Below are positions 63,501-64,000 of a stretch of DNA of 64,000 nucleotides, in pieces (the stretch's first letter is position 1; each line of letters opens with the position of its first letter). Both the position numbers and the translations under genes were made by a program. Source of the stretch: Homalodisca vitripennis (taxonomy: Eukaryota > Arthropoda > Insecta > Hemiptera > Cicadellidae); the NCBI RefSeq assembly GCF_021130785.1, contig NC_060207.1, forward strand, positions 193,617,501 to 193,681,500, given 5' to 3'. The notes under the pieces are model-generated. The model saw only the letters and a list, made by a program, of their open reading frames with translations. It was not told the DNA's origin and searched no databases.

Positions 63501-63540
63501 TGTTCACAAGGAAAATCTTCTTGTTCGGGCTGGACTTCAG
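27424..63540 (+). CDS. RALGAPA1: Ral GTPase-activating protein subunit alpha (RalGAPA1, CG5521-like), 11 5' exons
   Basis: RalGAPA with the beta subunit forms a complex that switches off RalA/RalB; the catalytic GAP domain is C-terminal and lies beyond this window. Eleven exons, 1482 bp or ~494 codons in unbroken phase, are visible: 27424-27529, 37785-37895, 52587-52758, 54739-54905, 57282-57397, 57752-57893, 58542-58695, 59033-59191, 59354-59525, 59970-60056 and 63445-63540. The N-terminus [17 protein letters not shown], then [27 protein letters not shown] and FRQAFLL-type blocks align in order with the animal RalGAPA1 N-terminal helical region. Introns 1 and 2 are ~10 and ~15 kb and packed with transposons. 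No frame damage is seen in the exons. Confidence 0.93.
27530..28694. other. RalGAPA1 intron 1, first part
   Basis: AT-rich; no gene or repeat recognised up to the fold-back element. Confidence 0.5.
28695..29535. mobile_element. Fold-back element with 8-bp TSD
   Basis: Ends are GGTAATTCTAAGCAATATA and its reverse complement. Inverted arms extend ~280 bp (28695-28980 against 29185-29535). Perfect target duplication AAAAGTAA at 28687-28694 and 29536-29543. The arms carry a GC-rich inner block (GCAAGCAGCGCGAAGCGCTG...). The right arm has an internal ~88-bp tandem duplication (CCTGCTCCCTATAACTG... twice, ~29320-29410 and ~29410-29500). The ~200-bp middle has no transposase. Confidence 0.93.
29840..30470 (-). 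mobile_element. Merlin-like (IS1595/ISXO2-type) DNA element
   Basis: Ends GGGTAGCGTATGGTAAGCGG and the matching right end (GGGTAGAGTACAATAAGCGG as reverse complement). 8-bp target duplication ACAGTCTT at 29832-29839 and ACAGTCTC at 30471-30478 (7 of 8). GG-ended TIRs, an 8-bp duplication and the encoded fragment all point to Merlin. Confidence 0.82.
30118..30325 (-). pseudogene. Merlin/ISXO2-type transposase C-terminal fragment
   Basis: One open frame reads [37 protein letters not shown]. The NTVESSWR..K motif is the last catalytic block (Glu/Asp region with W) of IS1595-superfamily transposases. The rest of the protein is missing. Confidence 0.65.
32303..33245 (+). pseudogene. LINE ORF1 with PHD-like zinc finger
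   Basis: [11 protein letters not shown] begins a Cys-rich module with the order CxxC, CxxC, H, C ([15 protein letters not shown]), then a W and a further C; this resembles the PHD finger of CR1/Daphne-type ORF1 proteins. A coiled-coil stretch follows ([33 protein letters not shown]), then a block [37 protein letters not shown] typical of the ORF1 transposase_22-like/RRM region, ending PKVNVNK-stop. Three or more frameshifts. Confidence 0.75.
33422..36290 (+). pseudogene. LINE ORF2: APE endonuclease and reverse transcriptase
   Basis: The endonuclease starts [11 protein letters not shown], has ILSEIWI (catalytic Glu) and GITDHSLV (the SDH/TDH motif, ~34050-34085). The RT has RPISLL (frame at ~35005), [25 protein letters not shown] and SFADDTALS (FADD active-site box, ~35490). 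The C-terminal block [15 protein letters not shown] follows. A GC-rich insertion at 34095-34165 breaks the EN-RT linker. Stops and frameshifts throughout. Confidence 0.85.
34098..34147. repeat. GC-rich near-palindrome inside the LINE ORF2
   Basis: GGTGGGGTGGCGGAGGGGG, a short loop, then CCCCCTCCTCCGCCCCACC. It is about 80% G+C in an element that is ~30% G+C, and it interrupts the linker between endonuclease and RT. Confidence 0.85.
37350..37440 (+). pseudogene. U6 snRNA pseudogene
   Basis: CTTGCTTCGGCAGTACATAT, then ACTAAAATTAGAATGATA, CAGAGGATTAGCATGGC and CTTCGCAACATTATGGAGATCG. The first half is close to U6, including most of the ACAGAGA-box region (here ACAGAGG). The second half diverges and no T-run ends it. 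It sits at the truncated 5' edge of the outer LINE in the opposite orientation. Confidence 0.8.
37785..37895 (+). CDS. RALGAPA1: RalGAPA1 exon 2
   Basis: Acceptor TTTACAG, donor AAAG|GTAAAT. Encodes [31 protein letters not shown] and TNLRQK. FSHIYY is strongly conserved in the family. Phase 1 in, phase 1 out. Confidence 0.94.
37900..38815. other. RalGAPA1 intron 2, first part
   Basis: AT-rich, with a T run at ~38720. Nothing recognised. Confidence 0.5.
39174..39350. repeat. Subterminal ~50-bp tandem repeats with GCCGATATTTTCGGC hairpins
   Basis: Four units, each with CC(G/A)AAG(T/C)GTGCC, a short palindrome GCCGATATTTTCGGC (or GCCGATATTATCGGC) and TTACGTTTAA. They lie only at the left end of the piggyBac-like element. 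Confidence 0.88.
39174..40237. mobile_element. Inner piggyBac-like element, TTAA target
   Basis: TTAA (39170-39173) then CCCTTTGGGTGCCA; the right end is TGGCATCCAAAGGG then TTAA (40238-40241). 1064 bp, non-autonomous. CCCTTT termini on a TTAA duplication are characteristic of piggyBac. Confidence 0.85.
40380..41019. other. RalGAPA1 intron 2 interval
   Basis: No recognised feature. Confidence 0.5.
41028..41754. mobile_element. Non-autonomous DNA element, copy B (8-bp TSD)
   Basis: Same inverted ends as the element at 21995 (GGTACTTTGGGATTATACC). Target duplication CTATCTTT/CTATCTTC (7 of 8). It differs from copy A by several indels: a T-run of ~21, and ~45 extra bases before GAGACTCTGC. Confidence 0.9.
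42530..44180 (-). pseudogene. LINE ORF2 part 2: reverse transcriptase
   Basis: Minus-strand fragments in order: [55 protein letters not shown], an MYADDTVL box (~43170-43200), [18 protein letters not shown], then [20 protein letters not shown]. This is closely parallel to the intact ORF at 61529-63229. Confidence 0.88.
44340..45239 (-). pseudogene. LINE ORF2 part 1: APE-type endonuclease
   Basis: [17 protein letters not shown] starts the domain. [10 protein letters not shown] carries the catalytic Glu. [10 protein letters not shown] follows. In a shifted frame are [18 protein letters not shown] and GISDHTAQL (SDH motif with catalytic Asp-His). All the main motifs of APE endonucleases of Jockey/I-type elements are present. 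Confidence 0.85.
45530..46920 (-). pseudogene. LINE ORF1: HDGF-type PWWP domain plus coiled coil
   Basis: One frame from 46891 reads [20 protein letters not shown], then [26 protein letters not shown]. This has the PWWP module's KxKGYPxWPA core and VxFFG strand. After a frameshift, [14 protein letters not shown] and FNEALVMAE match the end of HDGF/LEDGF PWWP domains. PWWP domains bind methylated H3K36 and DNA. Then come coiled-coil parts: [35 protein letters not shown] and a C-terminal low-complexity part. The ATG at 46916 is out of frame with the PWWP block. Confidence 0.75.
47040..47215. repeat. Short degenerate tandem repeat upstream of the PWWP LINE
   Basis: Three blocks of the type 'AAATACAGTTTTAT..GCC' at about 47060, 47112 and 47162. 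They lie just 5' of the LINE's coding start and could be part of its 5' UTR. Confidence 0.4.
47316..47448. repeat. GC-rich inverted repeat (fold-back)
   Basis: Left arm AAGCACGACGCCCACTGCG continuing ACCAGCCCGG. Right arm reads CCGGTCGCAGTGGGCGCTG then TGCTT. The arms are ~30 bp with few mismatches and a ~50-bp loop. Possibly a small MITE; no clear target duplication. Confidence 0.75.
47450..48370. other. RalGAPA1 intron 2 interval
   Basis: Contains a 77-codon ORF (47551-47784, plus) without a recognised domain. Confidence 0.45.
48374..48660. repeat. Tandem duplication, period ~160 bp
   Basis: Two copies share CACTATTTAATA, ATTACTCATTGCTG(C/T)GAA, ACATTT and AAACTAAACTGACTTTGC. They start near 48374 and 48534. 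Confidence 0.75.
48670..50890. other. RalGAPA1 intron 2 interval
   Basis: AT-rich. A minus-strand 60-codon ORF at 49568-49750 includes [20 protein letters not shown], which I cannot place. No repeats or RNA genes recognised. Confidence 0.4.
50897..51065 (+). pseudogene. Mariner-like 5' end with transposase N-terminal fragment
   Basis: TACGAGGCGTGTTTTTTAAA resembles a mariner inverted repeat. A frame soon after reads [35 protein letters not shown] and VQKVK, matching the helix-turn-helix region (…WVRKFNDGR…VHDEPRSGRPS) of mariner transposases. The rest is missing. Confidence 0.6.
51230..51375 (-). other. Short unidentified coding-like segment
   Basis: On the minus strand [20 protein letters not shown], then [14 protein letters not shown] and a stop. 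It looks like protein-coding sequence but I do not recognise it; it could be a TE remnant. Confidence 0.25.
51380..52580. other. RalGAPA1 intron 2, last part
   Basis: AT-rich; one 70-codon ORF (51979-52191) without a domain. The region runs into the exon 3 acceptor, whose pyrimidine tract is weak. Confidence 0.45.
52587..52758 (+). CDS. RALGAPA1: RalGAPA1 exon 3
   Basis: Acceptor GTCGAACAG, donor ATCAG|GTACAT. Encodes [35 protein letters not shown] and [17 protein letters not shown], which align with the REELDAILFIFEKIL...GNSLKIRREGVR block of the vertebrate protein. Phase 1 in, phase 2 out. G+C-rich compared with flanks. Confidence 0.94.
52808..53663 (-). mobile_element. Tc1/mariner-superfamily element, decayed
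   Basis: Ends CAGGATAGCGCAAAAAGAA and, as reverse complement, CAGGGTGGTGCAAAAAGAA; TA at 52806-52807 and 53664-53665. The minus strand has a transposase relic: frames with DEATIYMSN, then [17 protein letters not shown] and a C-terminal [20 protein letters not shown]. It begins only 49 bp after the exon 3 donor. Confidence 0.82.
53670..54730. other. RalGAPA1 intron 3 remainder
   Basis: At ~53990-54040 a CTAACACATTCACAATGG sequence followed by a CCACCGGTGG palindrome looks like one end of another TTAA-type element (compare 38819). No partner end was identified. Otherwise AT-rich. Confidence 0.35.
54739..54905 (+). CDS. RALGAPA1: RalGAPA1 exon 4
   Basis: Acceptor TTGTTGTAG, donor CCATG|GTAATT. 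Encodes [32 protein letters not shown] and [18 protein letters not shown] and LVPGF are the conserved anchors. Phase 2 in, phase 1 out. Confidence 0.94.
55257..56581 (-). mobile_element. Mariner element, nearly complete
   Basis: Inverted ends CGAGGGGGTACC and GGTACCCCCTCG with TA target duplication (55255-55256, 56582-56583). 1325 bp, the usual size of mariners, with one transposase gene spanning most of it. Confidence 0.95.
55318..56386 (-). pseudogene. Mariner transposase with three small frameshifts
   Basis: The N-terminus [11 protein letters not shown] is followed by a helix-turn-helix region ([37 protein letters not shown]). The catalytic triad is visible: [23 protein letters not shown] and [11 protein letters not shown], the D,D34D mariner signature. 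Length is close to the ~345 codons of the family. The frame is broken near 56352, in an A/T run near 55830 and in an A run near 55515. It is so well preserved that a recent insertion or sequencing errors in homopolymers should be considered. Confidence 0.93.
57282..57397 (+). CDS. RALGAPA1: RalGAPA1 exon 5
   Basis: Acceptor ATTTTCAG, donor ACTCAG|GTAAAT. Encodes [18 protein letters not shown] and [16 protein letters not shown], equivalent to EEITPLVPPQSGDK...YFLEALLKYIVIQ. Phase 1 in, phase 0 out. Confidence 0.94.
57752..57893 (+). CDS. RALGAPA1: RalGAPA1 exon 6
   Basis: Acceptor TGTTCAG, donor TTGG|GTAAGT. Encodes [34 protein letters not shown] and SLYKPVL; the FKKYYLP..FP pattern is conserved. 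Phase 0 in, phase 1 out. Confidence 0.94.
57900..58530. other. RalGAPA1 intron 6
   Basis: No recognised feature. Confidence 0.5.
58542..58695 (+). CDS. RALGAPA1: RalGAPA1 exon 7
   Basis: Acceptor TTCTGCAG, donor GCCAG|GTTAGA. Encodes [36 protein letters not shown] and HPFGRSA. Phase 1 in, phase 2 out. Confidence 0.93.
59033..59191 (+). CDS. RALGAPA1: RalGAPA1 exon 8 (Ser-rich linker)
   Basis: Acceptor GTTGCAG, donor TTGAG|GTAACT. Encodes a Ser/Thr-rich, probably disordered segment ([36 protein letters not shown]). It occupies the place of the Ser-rich linker before the IEIVRRVF block of the vertebrate protein. Phase 2 in and out. Confidence 0.9.
59354..59525 (+). CDS. RALGAPA1: RalGAPA1 exon 9
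   Basis: Acceptor TTATAG, donor ATGAAC|GTAAGT. Encodes [20 protein letters not shown], then [20 protein letters not shown] and VYKDWIQMN, matching the IVRRVFSSKRSNVN...FRQAFLLP...VYQEWIQ block. Phase 2 in, phase 0 out. Confidence 0.95.
59970..60056 (+). CDS. RALGAPA1: RalGAPA1 exon 10
   Basis: Acceptor GGTATAG, donor TTGAG|GTGAGA. Encodes [18 protein letters not shown] and AEYNSIE; compare KPLFMQEP of the vertebrate protein. 87 bp, phase 0 both sides. Confidence 0.88.
60060..60670. other. RalGAPA1 intron 10, first part
   Basis: No recognised feature. Confidence 0.5.
60672..61290 (-). mobile_element. LINE 3' end (RT C-terminus), antisense in intron 10
   Basis: The minus strand reads [50 protein letters not shown] text and [18 protein letters not shown], then AATAAAG and a GAATTGAATTGAA tail (~60672-60690). 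The tail matches that of the LINE fragment at 55.2 kb. Confidence 0.72.
61507..63345 (+). mobile_element. 5'-truncated non-LTR retrotransposon with intact RT frame
   Basis: Begins abruptly just before the RT domain and ends in AATAAAGAG plus four TTGTCTA units (~63318-63343). It belongs to the family of the 42.2-47.0 kb element (same tail, same RT). It sits in sense orientation in RalGAPA1 intron 10. No convincing target duplication was found. Confidence 0.9.
61529..63229 (+). CDS. Reverse transcriptase part of LINE ORF2, 566 codons uninterrupted
   Basis: RNA-dependent DNA polymerase of a Jockey/I-type LINE. Motifs by codon: SSGIDELSP (~60), [17 protein letters not shown] (~120), [18 protein letters not shown] (~150), [13 protein letters not shown] (~192), [15 protein letters not shown] (~250) and MYADDTVL with catalytic YADD at 289-292. 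The thumb-like block [16 protein letters not shown] and the C-terminal [33 protein letters not shown] follow. ORF1 and the endonuclease are missing by 5' truncation, so it is not autonomous. The start at 61529 is simply the first Met after the truncation point. The absence of stops points to a young insertion. Confidence 0.93.
   Translation: MDIANQLNIYLTSVAKTTLAQQPKPRQNTMTSRITNCPCLELHPTTSIEVKQVIQSMKSKTSSGIDELSPKTLKRRKDELAQPLVNIVNKSLLQGTFPSQLKIAKVLPKHKKGDKKQPSNYRPISLLSAFSKIIEKIVLNRLLQHIKTFNMLTVHQHGFTAGRSTVTALISLIEGLIDNIEAGNTVTTILLDYSKAFDCLNHEMLLKKLEGIGVTGVAASWFKSYLEGRTQVVEISHTDHKGTMQTIRSESQKLDRGVPQGSVLGPVLYIIFTSDMPNFLERHCSLLMYADDTVLINSTKTPEELEIKAYIAFNMALEYCHSNDLAVNESKSTQLFFGSKKHQVTEIPGLNQTEYAKHLGLTIDSDLSWSLHVDTVCSKLSSGVFVIKRLKSITEDQSILRTAYFALAESHLRYGLVLWGNSSKTNLQRVLIHQKKIIRAMLGLGPQESCRGAFINLKILTVVALYILEVILHAARQDLPRRNNLHNHFTRNGSDYVLPNHRLALYEKKPSYIGAKLANYLPDELKTPGPIKNMRQRLINWLLVRPLYSIDEYIRWREDPTFQNQN
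63445..63540 (+). CDS. RALGAPA1: RalGAPA1 exon 11
   Basis: Acceptor GACAAAG after a T-rich tract, donor CTTCAG|GTAATC. Encodes [17 protein letters not shown] and [15 protein letters not shown], equivalent to RNSSWAKNGSYQGALH...NIRAGTQ. Phase 0 both sides. The exact 5' limit is less certain; CCAG nine bases further in is an alternative. The gene continues past the right edge. Confidence 0.85.
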
Positions 63541-63776
63541 GTAATCAATGATTTGGTTCAATTGTTTTTCTTATTACTGTTTGTTTCTACAGTCTGTTAC
63601 ATTTGTACACAATAGGTACAAGTAGTTATCATTGTTGATTAACAGTCAAGTATTAACATTTCACAAACTATTATGTTATAGACTATATTTTTATAAATAT
63701 GGCAAGCAATTAAAAATCACTTTGTTTATACTAAGCTATTTTCAATAGTGTGACATAAATAGCAAGACCTACGTAA

Positions 63777-64000
63777 CCCTTTCAGTGCTGCGATGTCTTC
63801 ATAGTAGACAATATGAACAATATGAAGTAGGTATGCTTAAATTGCCGCTGTCTACATAGTAGATTAACTGCGTATTTTATTATTATTTCATATATTACAT
63901 TTTTGTTTTAACTGATCATTTAGTTTACGGCATTCTCCGAGAACCGAACTATCAATTGTTATTGATTTTTCTCGTTCACTGTCTCCCCTAGTAGTGCTAT
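63777..64000. other. Possible left end of a piggyBac-like element, cut by the window edge
   Basis: GTAACCCTTTCAGTGCTGCG resembles the CCCTTT ends of TTAA-type elements, here on GTAA. Two nearby TACATAGTAGA/TTCATAGTAGA motifs may be subterminal repeats. The other end would lie outside. Confidence 0.3.

Noticed and set aside
1..64000. CRISPR array or bacterial operon in the regular repeats
   Set aside because: The repeats have no constant-repeat/variable-spacer layout, and spliced genes and LINEs show this is animal DNA.

Overview
The window is AT-rich, intron-rich animal DNA, almost certainly from an insect. The insect call rests on the mix of Jockey/CR1-type non-LTR retrotransposons, mariner, Merlin, piggyBac and hAT DNA transposons, and on two conserved cellular genes with short exons and TE-filled introns. 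The order cannot be fixed from the sequence; a hemimetabolous group such as Hemiptera is only a guess.

Two host genes lie head to head. On the minus strand, positions 16400 down to 1799 carry eight coding exons of TRNT1, the CCA-adding tRNA nucleotidyltransferase. The first coding exon or start and the last ~30 codons are not found. On the plus strand, 27424 to beyond 63540 carries eleven 5' exons of the catalytic alpha subunit of the Ral GTPase-activating complex (RalGAPA1, CG5521-like). All splice phases agree in both genes. Between them (16.4-27.4 kb) there is a tRNA-like gene and several transposon relics.

The most unusual structure is at 4.68-7.99 kb. Exon 5 of TRNT1, with its splice acceptor, is amplified into about 18 head-to-tail copies of ~182 bp. 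Only the copy nearest exon 6 has an open frame and the exon's own donor. The others have a stop where the exon should continue, carry acceptors that could act as decoys, and share a GTATCT donor-like site that the real exon lacks.

The second unusual item is a full-length but decayed non-LTR element on the minus strand (about 46.98-42.24 kb). Its ORF1 appears to begin with an HDGF/LEDGF-type PWWP chromatin-reader domain followed by coiled coil, ahead of the endonuclease and reverse transcriptase. A 5'-truncated relative with an uninterrupted 566-codon RT frame and the same (TTGTCTA)n tail sits in intron 10 of RalGAPA1.

Other mobile DNA, left to right: RT relics (0.1, 9.3, 12.5 kb); a TA-flanked MITE (13.5 kb); a long-TIR mariner-like element (17.5 kb); a GTF2IRD2-like hAT relic (19.8-23.1 kb) hosting an 8-bp-TSD element (22.0 kb) whose sister is at 41.0 kb; a fold-back element (28.7 kb) and a Merlin-like element (29.8 kb); a LINE inserted inside another LINE (30.7-37.3 kb); a U6 snRNA pseudogene (37.35 kb); nested piggyBac-like elements with hairpin subterminal repeats (38.8-40.4 kb); a mariner-like N-terminal relic (50.9 kb), a Tc1/mariner-like element (52.8 kb) and a nearly intact mariner (55.3 kb); and further RT tails (56.6, 60.7 kb). 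The rest is intronic or intergenic AT-rich DNA in which I see no gene.
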